Shown here: positions 35,577 through 43,882 of the stretch, in pieces | Numbering within the stretch: the stretch's first letter is position 1 | How the letters are laid out: each line of letters opens with the position of its first letter | DNA from: Firm-04 sp045591925 | GTDB lineage: Bacteria; Bacillota; Clostridia; Oscillospirales; Ruminococcaceae | DNA: 64,000 nt | Assembly (NCBI GenBank): GCA_045591925.1 | Contig: JAZNTW010000031.1 | Location: 62,001-126,000 of the forward strand | Direction: 5' to 3' | Program-made: the position numbers and the translations under genes | Notes under the pieces: generated by a model | The model's database searches: none | What the model saw: the letters and a program-made list of their open reading frames with translations, nothing else | Told to the model about the DNA's origin: nothing

Positions 35577-35702
35577 ATGTTATATTATTGAGAATTGCGC
35601 TTTCCGCGTCCATCAGAAAACGAAGTGCCAGTCCTGAGACTGTTCTTGCAATATGATCGCCGTAATCGTCATCGAACGAACAACTTTCACGCTATCATTC
35701 AT
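35575..35702 (-). pseudogene. Possible frameshifted mini-gene downstream of tpiA
   Basis: Downstream of tpiA on the same strand, GAAAGGATT precedes ATG 35702. The frame reads MNDSVKVVRS and then continues only to a stop after 29 codons. In another frame the following DNA reads FDDDYGDHIARTVSGLALRF and on to AILNNIT before a TAA at 35575. This second reading looks more protein-like. One base too many or two too few around 35672 would join the two into a 42-codon gene. A real frameshift, programmed slippage or chance cannot be separated. No homologue is recognised. Confidence 0.3.
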
Positions 35703-35737
35703 TGCCGCAATCCTTTCGTCAATAGATGGGCAGCTGC

Positions 35738-36514
35738 TCAGCCCTCAACAGCAGCCTGAACGATGACGTTGAAATCAGCAGCCTTCAGGGATGCGCCGCC
35801 AATCAAACCACCGTCGATGTTCGGCTTTGCAAGCAGCTCAGCGGCATTTGCAGCATTCATAGAACCGCCATACTGAATGGTAACAGCGTCAGCAGCAGCC
35901 TGATTATACAGCTTTGCGATGGTTGCACGGATGAAGCCGCAAACCTCCTCAGCCTGCTCCGGTGTAGCAGTCAGACCGGTGCCGATTGCCCAGACCGGCT
36001 CGTATGCGATGACAACATTCTTCAGCTCTTCCTCGGTAACTGCCCACAGGTCGAGCTTAATCTGCTTGCCGACAACTTCCTCGGTGATGCCGCACTCGCG
36101 CTCCCACTTCAGCTCGCCAACGCAGACGATCGGCTTGAGACCTGCTGCGAGTGCTGCCTTGGTGCGCTTGTTGACGGTCTCATCGGTCTCACCGAAATAC
36201 TGGCGGCGCTCAGAGTGACCGATAACAACATACTCAACGCCCAGCTCGGTCAGCATATCTGCGGAGATTTCGCCGGTGAATGCGCCGGACTTCTCAAAGT
36301 GAACGTTTTCTGCACCGATTTTGACATTGGAACCAGCGGTCACGTTGACTGCAGTTTCAAGGTTGGTGAACGGTACGCAAGCGATGACCTCAATCTTACC
36401 CTCTGCATTTGCAACAAGCGGCTTGATTTCTTCCAGAAGTGCCTTTGCCTCCGGACGGGTCTTGTTCATCTTCCAGTTACCTGCGATGATTGCTTTTCTC
36501 AGATTCTTATTCAT
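35738..36514 (-). CDS. tpiA: Triosephosphate isomerase
   Basis: TPI interconverts dihydroxyacetone phosphate and glyceraldehyde 3-phosphate in glycolysis. The 258-aa sequence has GNWKMN with the catalytic Lys (K15), IGHSERR with the catalytic His, AYEPVWAIGTG with the catalytic Glu, and a C-terminal GGASLKA phosphate loop. ATG 36514 is chosen because AAAGGAG lies 9 nt upstream; ATG 36520 is too close to it. It lies downstream of pgk in the same direction, separated from it by two membrane-protein genes. Confidence 0.97.
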   Translation of the reverse strand: MNKNLRKAIIAGNWKMNKTRPEAKALLEEIKPLVANAEGKIEVIACVPFTNLETAVNVTAGSNVKIGAENVHFEKSGAFTGEISADMLTELGVEYVVIGHSERRQYFGETDETVNKRTKAALAAGLKPIVCVGELKWERECGITEEVVGKQIKLDLWAVTEEELKNVVIAYEPVWAIGTGLTATPEQAEEVCGFIRATIAKLYNQAAADAVTIQYGGSMNAANAAELLAKPNIDGGLIGGASLKAADFNVIVQAAVEG

Positions 36515-36591
36515 GATCATAAACTCCTTTTCAAATTCATATATTCTCCGGCAGACGCCGGATTTTCAGCAGATTCAAATTCTTGTAGCGG

Positions 36592-37590
36592 TCAGAGTGC
36601 TGTAAAACCAAGCTCCTCCGGCAGCGGCTGATTGGAAAGTTCCGGCGGAAGATTACGCTCGGTGAGATCGTTTTCCTCAATCATAATATGATATGAAGCA
36701 AAGATTTTTGCCTGCTCCAGCGCGCGGCGCATCTCATCCTTTTCCGATTGCAGAAAAGCCGGACTGCCCTGCTCTGTCAGCATAAACAGCTCATGCGAAT
36801 AATCATATGCTTCCTGCGTTTTACCGCGCGCATAGAGCGCATTCAGCTCCAGCAAGCCGGTATAGAACTTCGATTCACCCGGATTTCGCTTGCTCAGCTG
36901 GAATTGCGCACGTTTGCGGTAATCTGCTTCCTTTTCCGGATGATTCGACAAAATCGAATATACCGCTGCAAGCATATAATACTGAAACGTATCGTCGCTG
37001 TAAACACGGTATTCCGGATACAAATCAGGCTGTGATTCCAAGCTGAATTCGATCGAATCGCTGTGATTATCAAACAGACGCACCGCCTTTTCGACGCGGT
37101 TTGTCATCAGATAGAGCTTGAACTTGGCAGTCAAAATCATCGCCAGATCACGCGAATCCTGCGTCGTTTCATTGATGCGCGAGATTTCCTGCTCGGCTTT
37201 CTCATAATGCTCTGCCATCACAAGCAAAAAGACAAGCAATGCACGGTCTCTGTCGGATGGTGCCGGCGAAATCGCGTTCAGCGTATCTGCCATTTCCTTG
37301 CAGTTGCCTTTCAGCGCATAATATTCATCCATATTCTTCAGCGTAGCCTTGCGGATAATCGACTGATACAGCTTCCACGCATAAAAGATAATCAGCAGCG
37401 AACCGGTGGCAAGCAGTAAATAATAAATGAACATCATCAGCGCAGAGCCGACCGAATTACCAAGCAGCGCAACACTCATATATAATCCGATAAACATAAC
37501 AATGGCAAACATTGCAAATGCTGCAATCCGGAGAAACTTTGGAGCATCCCCGACGATATGACGAATCAGGTCTACTATCTTTTTTATCAT
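36592..37590 (-). CDS. Hypothetical membrane protein with TPR-like domain
   Basis: This 332-aa protein starts with two membrane segments (about 20-43 and 48-72), followed by a long helical soluble domain with degenerate TPR-like pairs (for example RALLVFLLVMAEHYEKAEQE). The layout matches the upstream neighbour, so they may be old paralogues. Its start overlaps the stop of that gene by 4 bp (ATGA), so both are translated together. It lies in the pgk to tpiA direction. It may be a membrane-anchored scaffold; there is no recognised family. Confidence 0.75.
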   Translation of the reverse strand: MIKKIVDLIRHIVGDAPKFLRIAAFAMFAIVMFIGLYMSVALLGNSVGSALMMFIYYLLLATGSLLIIFYAWKLYQSIIRKATLKNMDEYYALKGNCKEMADTLNAISPAPSDRDRALLVFLLVMAEHYEKAEQEISRINETTQDSRDLAMILTAKFKLYLMTNRVEKAVRLFDNHSDSIEFSLESQPDLYPEYRVYSDDTFQYYMLAAVYSILSNHPEKEADYRKRAQFQLSKRNPGESKFYTGLLELNALYARGKTQEAYDYSHELFMLTEQGSPAFLQSEKDEMRRALEQAKIFASYHIMIEENDLTERNLPPELSNQPLPEELGFTAL

Positions 37591-38429
37591 TGCAATGCCT
37601 CCTGACGGTTTTCCGGTGCAATATTCTTTGCCCGTTCTAGCAGCTGAAGCATATGCACCTTCTGGAAACTCTTTGAGAGTATCTCACTGGTCTCAATTTC
37701 CTGTCTGGTTTTTGCTTCCTGCTCCTTCGCCTGACGGTCGAAGCCGAGCGCGTAAAGCTGCATGGTCTTTGTAATCATGATAATTGCCGGAGACATCGTT
37801 TTCCGCGCCAGAATCGTATGCTCTGCGGCTTTATAATAATGCTCGGAGTCCTCGTAATCGCCCGCTGCTGCACGAATCACCGTTGCATTGCAGCCGTATA
37901 CGGCACCGCGCAGCGGATAGGTATTTGCGTAGATATCCATGAATTTTCGGCAGGCATCCAGCTCTGCAATCGCCTCGGAATAATGTCCGGTTGTCAGCAT
38001 CAGATCCAGCCTTGCATTCAGATATTCAAATTTCTGATCGTCATTGAAACCGGCTGTCGGAATCGAATCCAGCAACGACATTGCCTCGTCATATCTGCCG
38101 AGTGCGCTCAGAACCTCCACTCTGCGGATTTTCTGCGATCTGTCCGGTGTCGGATAGATTTCAGTATGCTTTGCAAGCCATTCCTCGCAATAGCCCTTTT
38201 CCGCAAAAATCTCCGTCAGCGGTTCTTCTTTTTTCAGCGTTGCCGAGAGCAGCATTGCCACCGCAATGATGAGCAGCAGTCCTGCACCGACTGTGCAGCC
38301 CAGCGGCATCCAAAGCGATACGCTGTCCCGATTCGGAAACCAGATCAGCACGCCCATCAGAACCGTAATCGGAATCAGTAAAAGGAACGGCTTTTTGAGT
38401 GCGTGAAATACCTGTTTCATATAGTTCAT
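37587..38429 (-). CDS. Hypothetical membrane protein with TPR-like domain (second copy)
   Basis: This 280-aa protein has two N-terminal membrane segments (about 13-29 and 40-61) and then a helical domain with TPR-like repeats such as RRVEVLSALGRYDEAMSLLD and ARLDLMLTTGHYSEAIAELD. AAGGAGG precedes ATG 38429. It follows pgk with a hairpin between them and overlaps the next gene by 4 bp. The function is unknown; the two adjacent genes with the same layout may encode subunits of one membrane complex. Confidence 0.77.
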   Translation of the reverse strand: MNYMKQVFHALKKPFLLLIPITVLMGVLIWFPNRDSVSLWMPLGCTVGAGLLLIIAVAMLLSATLKKEEPLTEIFAEKGYCEEWLAKHTEIYPTPDRSQKIRRVEVLSALGRYDEAMSLLDSIPTAGFNDDQKFEYLNARLDLMLTTGHYSEAIAELDACRKFMDIYANTYPLRGAVYGCNATVIRAAAGDYEDSEHYYKAAEHTILARKTMSPAIIMITKTMQLYALGFDRQAKEQEAKTRQEIETSEILSKSFQKVHMLQLLERAKNIAPENRQEALQ

Positions 38430-38464
38430 ATCAATGCTTTCCTCCTTGCCGCAATCCTATACAA

Positions 38465-38497
38465 TTCAGGCGGATAGTGTGTGCTATCCGCCTGAAA
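38465..38497 (-). terminator. Hairpin after pgk, possible attenuator
   Basis: TTCAGGCGGATAG at 38465-38477 pairs perfectly with CTATCCGCCTGAA at 38483-38495. The minus-strand tail (TTGTAT) is a poor T tract, so partial termination or a transcript-stabilising role between pgk and the downstream genes is likely. Confidence 0.5.
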
Positions 38498-38515
38498 TCG
38501 CGTGATTCAGAACGA

Positions 38516-39745
38516 TTACTTTTCAGCGATCGCTGCAACGCCCGGCAGAACCTTGCCTTCAAGATACTCAAGGGATGCGCCGCCGCCGGTAGAGATGTGG
38601 CTCATCTTATCTGCGAAGCCGAGCTGAATTGCTGCGGTTGCAGAGTCGCCGCCACCGATAATTGTGGTTGCGTCAGCAGCAGCCAGTGCCTCACAAACAG
38701 CAACAGTACCCTTCTTCAAGGTCGGGTTCTCGAATACGCCCATCGGACCGTTCCAAACAACGGTCTTTGCAGACTTTGCTGCCTCAGCAAAGAGCTCAGC
38801 AGTCTTCGGACCGATATCCAGACCCATCTTGTCTGCCGGAATCTTGCCGGATTCAACAATCTCAACATCAATCGGAGCGTCAATCGGGTTCGGGAATTCA
38901 GCTGCGATTGCAGTATCAATCGGGAGCAGAATCTTCTTGCCGAGCTGCTCAGCCTTTGCAAGCATCTCCTTGCAGTAATCGAGCTTCTCCTCGTCAACCA
39001 GAGACAGACCGATTTCGCCGCCCTGTGCCTTGATGAAGGTATAAGCCATACCGCCGCCGATAATCAGTGTATCACACTTCTCAAGCAGATTGGAGATAAC
39101 GTTCAGCTTATCAGCAACCTTTGCGCCGCCGAGAATTGCAACGAACGGACGCTGCGGATCCTCAACTGCATTGCCGAGATACTGAATTTCCTTCTGCATC
39201 AGATAGCCAACTGCTGTTTCCTTGACATAGCGAGCAGCGCCGACTGTCGAAGCGTGTGCGCGGTGAGAAGAACCGAATGCGTCCATGACAAAGACCTGTC
39301 CATCAACGAGGTCTGCAAGCTCCTTGGAGAAGCCATCATAGGAAGCCTCTTTGGTTTCCTCTGCGCCACGGAAGCGGGTGTTCTCAAGCAGAACAATCTC
39401 GCCGTCCTGCATTGCAGCAACAGCAGCCTTTGCGTTTTCGCCAACAACGGTATCATCCGCAGCAAAGACAACCTTTGTTTCCGGCAGCAGCTCTGCCAGA
39501 CGCTTTGCGACCGGTGCAAGGGAGAACTTTGCCTCCGGACCGTTCTTCGGCTTGCCCAGATGCGAGCAGAGAACGACCTTGCCGCCCTCGGAGAGCAGCT
39601 TCTTGATGGTCGGGAGCGCCGCAGTGATGCGGTTGTCATTGGTGATTTCGCCGTCCTTCAGCGGTACGTTGAAGTCGCAGCGGACAAGAATCTTCTTGCC
39701 CTGTGCCTGAATGTCGTCTACTGTAACCTTATTCAGTCCAGCCAT
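38516..39745 (-). CDS. pgk: Phosphoglycerate kinase
   Basis: Pgk transfers phosphate from 1,3-bisphosphoglycerate to ADP in glycolysis. The 409-aa protein has the substrate-binding VRCDFNVPL near the N-terminus, LCSHLGKPK, ENTRF, the hinge ILGGAKVADK, GGGMAYTF and the nucleotide-binding region VWNGPMGVFE and GGGDSATA. ATG 39745 gives the usual start MAGLNKVTVDD. GAAAGGATG lies upstream. A promoter is at 39811-39839. gapA is not adjacent; instead two membrane-protein genes and tpiA follow. Confidence 0.97.
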   Translation of the reverse strand: MAGLNKVTVDDIQAQGKKILVRCDFNVPLKDGEITNDNRITAALPTIKKLLSEGGKVVLCSHLGKPKNGPEAKFSLAPVAKRLAELLPETKVVFAADDTVVGENAKAAVAAMQDGEIVLLENTRFRGAEETKEASYDGFSKELADLVDGQVFVMDAFGSSHRAHASTVGAARYVKETAVGYLMQKEIQYLGNAVEDPQRPFVAILGGAKVADKLNVISNLLEKCDTLIIGGGMAYTFIKAQGGEIGLSLVDEEKLDYCKEMLAKAEQLGKKILLPIDTAIAAEFPNPIDAPIDVEIVESGKIPADKMGLDIGPKTAELFAEAAKSAKTVVWNGPMGVFENPTLKKGTVAVCEALAAADATTIIGGGDSATAAIQLGFADKMSHISTGGGASLEYLEGKVLPGVAAIAEK

Positions 39746-39810
39746 GATAAAAAACATCCTTTCAAAAAGAATATGGTTTGAGATATGCGGCAGAATCCGC
39801 ATTCCTTATT

Positions 39811-39839
39811 ATTATACTACATTTTCCCGATTTTTGCAA
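39811..39839 (-). promoter_or_regulatory. Sigma-A promoter of pgk
   Basis: Minus-strand TTGCAA (39839-39834) and TATAAT (39816-39811) are separated by 17 nt. Confidence 0.82.
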
Positions 39840-39919
39840 TACGCAGATCAAAAATAGTTCTACTGCACTAATTTAACGCACTACGCTTTAACGCGAGAAA
39901 TATTTGTGCAAGTTGCCTA

Positions 39920-39948
39920 TTGCAATTCCGCTTGCTTTGTGCTATAAT
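39920..39948 (+). promoter_or_regulatory. Sigma-A promoter of the 36-codon gene
   Basis: TTGCAA at 39920-39925 and TATAAT at 39943-39948 are separated by 17 nt. It is divergent from the pgk promoter. Confidence 0.75.
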
Positions 39949-39979
39949 GATATTATCCTATGATGCGGAAAGGAAGCGC

Positions 39980-40090
39980 ATGATCATGTGCATGGGTAGA
40001 ATGTTTGAAGTTGAATACCGATTTTACGGCTTTATCTATTATTTTGATAAGGTCGCATTGGTCATGGCTGAAAACATTTGCACAGCATAA
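39980..40090 (+). CDS. Candidate small protein, 36 aa
   Basis: GGAAAGGAAG precedes ATG 39980, and the frame reads MIMCMGRMFEVEYRFYGF, then an aromatic Tyr/Phe-rich stretch, ending AENICTA at TAA 40090. Initiation could also be at ATG 39986. The gene has its own consensus promoter and a strong terminator 49 bp after the stop, making a complete transcription unit of about 225 nt. A small hairpin TGCGG/CCGCA lies between stop and terminator. The unit might instead be a regulatory RNA. No homologue is recognised. Confidence 0.5.
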   Translation: MIMCMGRMFEVEYRFYGFIYYFDKVALVMAENICTA

Positions 40091-40138
40091 AGGCGCAGCT
40101 GCGGTTTGCCGCACGCATTCCTTTTATTCTGAAAACGC

Positions 40139-40180
40139 AAAGCGCTTGCAGCCTGATACTATGGCTGTAAGCGCTTTTCT
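40139..40180. terminator. Terminator between the small gene and the symporter
   Basis: AAAGCGCTTGCAGCC at 40139-40153 pairs with GGCTGTAAGCGCTTT at 40163-40177, followed by TCTTTC on the plus strand. It could also serve the convergent symporter gene, whose stop is at 40189. Confidence 0.82.
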
Positions 40181-40188
40181 TTCATGTA

Positions 40189-41565
40189 TTAAAGATCTGT
40201 CACAAACGGCGTAATCAAAATGATGATCATGCAAATCGGGCAGACATACCGCAGCATGACAGAAAGCAGCGTCCGCGCACGGAATACGTCCTGACTCCGA
40301 AGCACCTCATCCTCAACATATTTCGGCTTCACGATCCAGCCAATCAGGATACAGGTCAGCAGCGAAACAATCGGCATCATGATATTGTTGCTGATGAAAT
40401 CAAAGAAATCAAGGAACTGCATTCCGACAATCTTGACCTGACTCCATACATTGCCGCCGAGTACGGAAAGCATTCCGAGCAGCAGACAGACCAATACCGT
40501 AATGAGACTTGCAAGAATTCGCTTGATCCGGAATTTCTCCATGATGATAGAAACCACGGTTTCCATCAGCGAAATCGAGGAGGTCAGCGCAGCAAGCGCA
40601 ACCAAAATGAAGAATACCGCGCCAACAATCTGTCCGCCCTCCATGGAGTTGAACACATTCGGCATGGTAATGAACATCAGGCTCGGTCCTGCATTCAGCG
40701 TGCTGGTGTCACCGCCGGAAAATACAAACACCGCAGGAACAATAATCAAGCCTGCAAGCACTGCGATACCGGTATCAAACAGCTCGATCTGCCGCACCGA
40801 CTGCTCCAGCGAATCCTCTTTTTTCATATAGGAGCCGTAGGTGATCAGGATTCCCATTGCAATCGACATCGAATAGAACAGCTGTCCCATTGCAGCGGCA
40901 ACGGTCTTGAGCAGCGTTTCGATGGTAAAGCCTTTCAGGTTCGGCAGCAGATAGTATTTCATGCCCTCTGCGGCACCATCCAGCGTCAGCGTATAAACCG
41001 CAATGCCGATTGTCAGCAGGACAAGCACCGGCATCAGCCATTTGCTGAGACGTTCGATGCCCTTTTCTACGCCGAACATGACGACAATCGCCGTGAGCAG
41101 CAGATAAATCAGGAAGAATACGGATTGCTGACCGGCATCCGCGATAAATCCTGAGAAAAACGTGCCGTCACCGCCGGATGAATTTCCTTGACCGGTGACA
41201 AACGTCGCCAGATATTTCAGCACCCAACCGCCGATGACGCAATAATACGGCGTGATGATAACCGGTACAATAGCTGCAAGCCAGCCAAGCGGTTTGAATT
41301 TTTTACTGATATCTTCATACGCGCCAATGACGCTCTTTCCGGTCTTTCTGCCGATCGCGATTTCCGTAATCATCAGCGAAAAGCCGAATGTGACCGCGAG
41401 AATCAGATATGTCAACAGAAAAATTCCGCCGCCGTATTTCGCCGCAAGATACGGAAAACGCCAAATATTGCCCAGTCCGACTGCGGAGCCGGCTGCCGCA
41501 AGGATAAATCCCATCTTTGAGCTGAATCCGGATTTTTCTGCGATTGCTGCTTTTTCCTTTTTCAT
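40189..41565 (-). CDS. Neurotransmitter:sodium symporter (SNF) family transporter
   Basis: This 458-aa protein has about 11-12 membrane segments of the LeuT/SNF family, which imports amino acids or related solutes with sodium. The hallmark near the start is GSAVGLGNIWRFPYLAAKYG; the unwound helix 6 region VFSGGDTSTLNAGPSLMFIT is also present. ATG 41565 is preferred for its position before the charged N-terminus MKKEKAAIAEK; ATG 41580 is possible and both have weak Shine-Dalgarno sites. A promoter is at 41633-41661. Substrate is unknown. It diverges from the aromatic cluster, so an aromatic amino acid is possible but not shown. Confidence 0.92.
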   Translation of the reverse strand: MKKEKAAIAEKSGFSSKMGFILAAAGSAVGLGNIWRFPYLAAKYGGGIFLLTYLILAVTFGFSLMITEIAIGRKTGKSVIGAYEDISKKFKPLGWLAAIVPVIITPYYCVIGGWVLKYLATFVTGQGNSSGGDGTFFSGFIADAGQQSVFFLIYLLLTAIVVMFGVEKGIERLSKWLMPVLVLLTIGIAVYTLTLDGAAEGMKYYLLPNLKGFTIETLLKTVAAAMGQLFYSMSIAMGILITYGSYMKKEDSLEQSVRQIELFDTGIAVLAGLIIVPAVFVFSGGDTSTLNAGPSLMFITMPNVFNSMEGGQIVGAVFFILVALAALTSSISLMETVVSIIMEKFRIKRILASLITVLVCLLLGMLSVLGGNVWSQVKIVGMQFLDFFDFISNNIMMPIVSLLTCILIGWIVKPKYVEDEVLRSQDVFRARTLLSVMLRYVCPICMIIILITPFVTDL

Positions 41566-41632
41566 GTTTATCCCGTCCATTCTTTTTGAATTTCAAACGT
41601 GCGCGCATACGCCGTCAAGCACATACTTTTAT

Positions 41633-41661
41633 ATCATATCCGATTTTTCCGGTTTCGTCAA
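41633..41661 (-). promoter_or_regulatory. Sigma-A promoter of the symporter gene
   Basis: Minus-strand TTGACG (41661-41656) and TATGAT (41638-41633) are separated by 17 nt. No equally clear promoter was found for the divergent aroF. Confidence 0.7.
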
Positions 41662-41706
41662 GTAAAAGCCGCGAAATTTCCATATTTTTTGAAAGGATTT
41701 TTTATT

Positions 41707-42714
41707 ATGATCGTCGTATTAAAGCAAAATCCCAATCAGGTGCAGCTCGACAGCCTGATTTCTTGGCTGGAAGAAAAACAAATCAGCGTCAATAAGAGCG
41801 TTGGTACGCTGCATACCATCCTCGGACTTGTCGGTGATACCGCTGCGATCGATCCGGATCTGATTTCCGCACTCGATATCGTCGAGGACGTCAAGCGCGT
41901 ACAGGAACCGTATAAGCACGCGAATCTGAAGTTCCATCCGGAACCGACCGTCATCCAAGTCCGTGATACGCAAATCGGCGGCGGTACATTGACGCTTATG
42001 GCTGGTCCCTGCTCGGTTGAGAACGAGGAACAGATTGTCGAAATCGCAAAACAGGTCAAGGCAAGCGGTGCAACGGTTCTCCGCGGCGGCGCATTCAAGC
42101 CGCGCACCTCGCCCTACTCGTTCCAAGGCATGGGGCTTGAGGGTCTGGAGCTTCTGAAAATCGCACGTGAGGAAACCGGTCTGCCGATCGTCACCGAAAT
42201 CATGGACGCAGAGCATCTGCCGGCGTTCAAGGATGTCGATATCATTCAGGTCGGCGCGCGCAATATGCAGAATTTCTCGCTGCTCAAGGAGCTTGGCCAT
42301 CAGGATAAGCCGATTCTCTTAAAGCGCGGTCTTTCCGCAACCTATGAGGAATGGCTCATGAGCGCAGAATATATCATGGCTGGCGGCAATCACAATGTCA
42401 TTCTCTGTGAGCGCGGCATCCGTACCTTTGAAACCTATACGCGCAATATTCTCGATATCGGCGCAATTACCGTGCTGCGGCATCTGACCCATCTGCCGAT
42501 CATTGTTGACCCGTCCCATGCCTGCGGCAAGGCGTGGATGGTTCCGCAGATTGCACCGGCAGCGGTTGCGGCAGGCGCGGATGGTCTGATCATCGAAGTA
42601 CACAACGACCCTGCACACGCCGTCTGTGACGGCCCGCAGTCGATCAAGCCGGATGCGTTTGATGCACTCGCGAAAAAGCTGCACGGTCTGCACGGCTTTT
42701 TGCAGGAACAGTGA
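41707..42714 (+). CDS. aroF: DAHP synthase (3-deoxy-7-phosphoheptulonate synthase), type I-beta
   Basis: This enzyme condenses phosphoenolpyruvate and erythrose 4-phosphate, the first shikimate step. The 335-aa protein has an N-terminal ferredoxin-like regulatory domain (about 1-70, MIVVLKQNPNQVQLDSLISW), as in Thermotoga DAHP synthase, where it mediates feedback inhibition by Tyr or Phe. The TIM barrel follows with MAGPCSVENEEQ, GGAFKPRTSPYSFQG, LLKRG and VDPSHACGK. ATG 41707 follows GAAAGGA. It heads the aromatic cluster and overlaps the next gene by 4 bp. A KDO8P synthase is excluded by the domain layout. Confidence 0.95.
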   Translation: MIVVLKQNPNQVQLDSLISWLEEKQISVNKSVGTLHTILGLVGDTAAIDPDLISALDIVEDVKRVQEPYKHANLKFHPEPTVIQVRDTQIGGGTLTLMAGPCSVENEEQIVEIAKQVKASGATVLRGGAFKPRTSPYSFQGMGLEGLELLKIAREETGLPIVTEIMDAEHLPAFKDVDIIQVGARNMQNFSLLKELGHQDKPILLKRGLSATYEEWLMSAEYIMAGGNHNVILCERGIRTFETYTRNILDIGAITVLRHLTHLPIIVDPSHACGKAWMVPQIAPAAVAAGADGLIIEVHNDPAHAVCDGPQSIKPDAFDALAKKLHGLHGFLQEQ

Positions 42715-43457
42715 GCCTTTATGAGCTTCCGACCGCGCAATATCCACAAATACGCGATTTGATATCGCCCGAAAGCTGCGGCGCAGTCTATCCGCTCTCG
42801 GTCGTTGACCGGACACAGGATGGGCGCATCTATACAGATGGCAAGGCATTTTTACTGCATCATCACTGCGGATTTTCGTTTCTGTTCGGCGATATCGACA
42901 GCGCGTTTTTGGATACGGTCGGGGAGATGCTCTTACAGCCGCCGCAGGGGAAGCGAATGCTGCTCTTCGCATCGAATGACAAGATCGCGCAGCATTTTGC
43001 GGATGCCCGATATACACAGGACAAGCGGCTCTTTTTCCGTTATCCTGCGCAGATTCCGCCGCATAGCGATATTCACGCGGAGTGCATCACGGCTGCACAT
43101 CTTGCAAGCATAAGCGGCAAGATCACACCGGCATTTTCATGGAATCATACCGAGCAATTCCTCGAAAACGGCTGCGGATATTGCGTCATGCAGGATGATA
43201 TCCCTACGGCATGGGCGTTTTCTGCGGCGGTCAGTGAACAGGAAATTGATATCGGCGTGGAAACGGATGTCCGCTTTCGCAAACGCGGATTTGCATATGC
43301 TGCCGCCGCCGCCATGATCGCCGAGATACTTTTACAGAAAAAAACGCCCGTCTGGGCTTGCCACATCAACAATTCTGCATCACAAAAACTCGCCGCTGCG
43401 CTCGGGTTCATCCCCTGCGGCGAATGCACGGTCATACAAAGGAACGTGAGCACATGA
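42711..43457 (+). CDS. GNAT-family acetyltransferase (first of three)
   Basis: This 248-aa protein has a non-conserved N-terminal half and a C-terminal GNAT fold, with IDIGVETDVRFRKRGFAYAA as the acetyl-CoA-binding strand and loop and ACHINNSASQKLAAALGF near the end. GTG 42711 overlaps the aroF stop (GTGA), so it is translated by coupling. The acceptor is unknown. It begins a run of four genes overlapping by ATGA and lies inside the aromatic cluster; no known aromatic step needs an acetyltransferase. Confidence 0.82.
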   Translation: MSLYELPTAQYPQIRDLISPESCGAVYPLSVVDRTQDGRIYTDGKAFLLHHHCGFSFLFGDIDSAFLDTVGEMLLQPPQGKRMLLFASNDKIAQHFADARYTQDKRLFFRYPAQIPPHSDIHAECITAAHLASISGKITPAFSWNHTEQFLENGCGYCVMQDDIPTAWAFSAAVSEQEIDIGVETDVRFRKRGFAYAAAAAMIAEILLQKKTPVWACHINNSASQKLAAALGFIPCGECTVIQRNVST

Positions 43458-43882
43458 ACGAACTCAGAATCATCGCAAATACGTATTCTGCAAGCGATTT
43501 TGCCATGCTTTGGAATACCGTCTGGAACGGATGCCCGTCGCTCCCGCAGATCGAGCTTGCACTCAAACACTCCGTCTATCGTGTTGGTGTTTATGACGGC
43601 GAACGGATCATCGGCATGGCACGGATGATCGGCGATCTCGGTATGTGCTATTATATCAAAGATGTCATCGTGCATCCGGACTACCAGCGCCGCGGCATCG
43701 GAAAAATGATGATCGGTGAGCTGCTTCGGTTTATCCGTGAAAACGGCGTTCCGGACACAGATATTGCCGTTGAGCTTTGTGCCATGCCGGATAAAATCCC
43801 GTTCTATGAGACATTCGGATTCAAGGCGAATGAAGCACAGCGGCTCCGTATCATGCCCCGCACGGAAAAGGAGACATCATGA
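43454..43882 (+). CDS. GNAT-family acetyltransferase (second of three)
   Basis: This 142-aa protein is a minimal GNAT domain. The acetyl-CoA loop is YQRRGIGKMM (about 78-87), preceded by YIKDVIVHPD and followed by LCAMPDKIPFYETFGF. The start and stop overlap the neighbouring genes by ATGA. The compact form resembles small-molecule or amine acetyltransferases, but the acceptor is unknown. It shows little similarity to the other two GNATs beyond the fold, so it is not a simple recent duplication. Confidence 0.88.
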   Translation: MNELRIIANTYSASDFAMLWNTVWNGCPSLPQIELALKHSVYRVGVYDGERIIGMARMIGDLGMCYYIKDVIVHPDYQRRGIGKMMIGELLRFIRENGVPDTDIAVELCAMPDKIPFYETFGFKANEAQRLRIMPRTEKETS

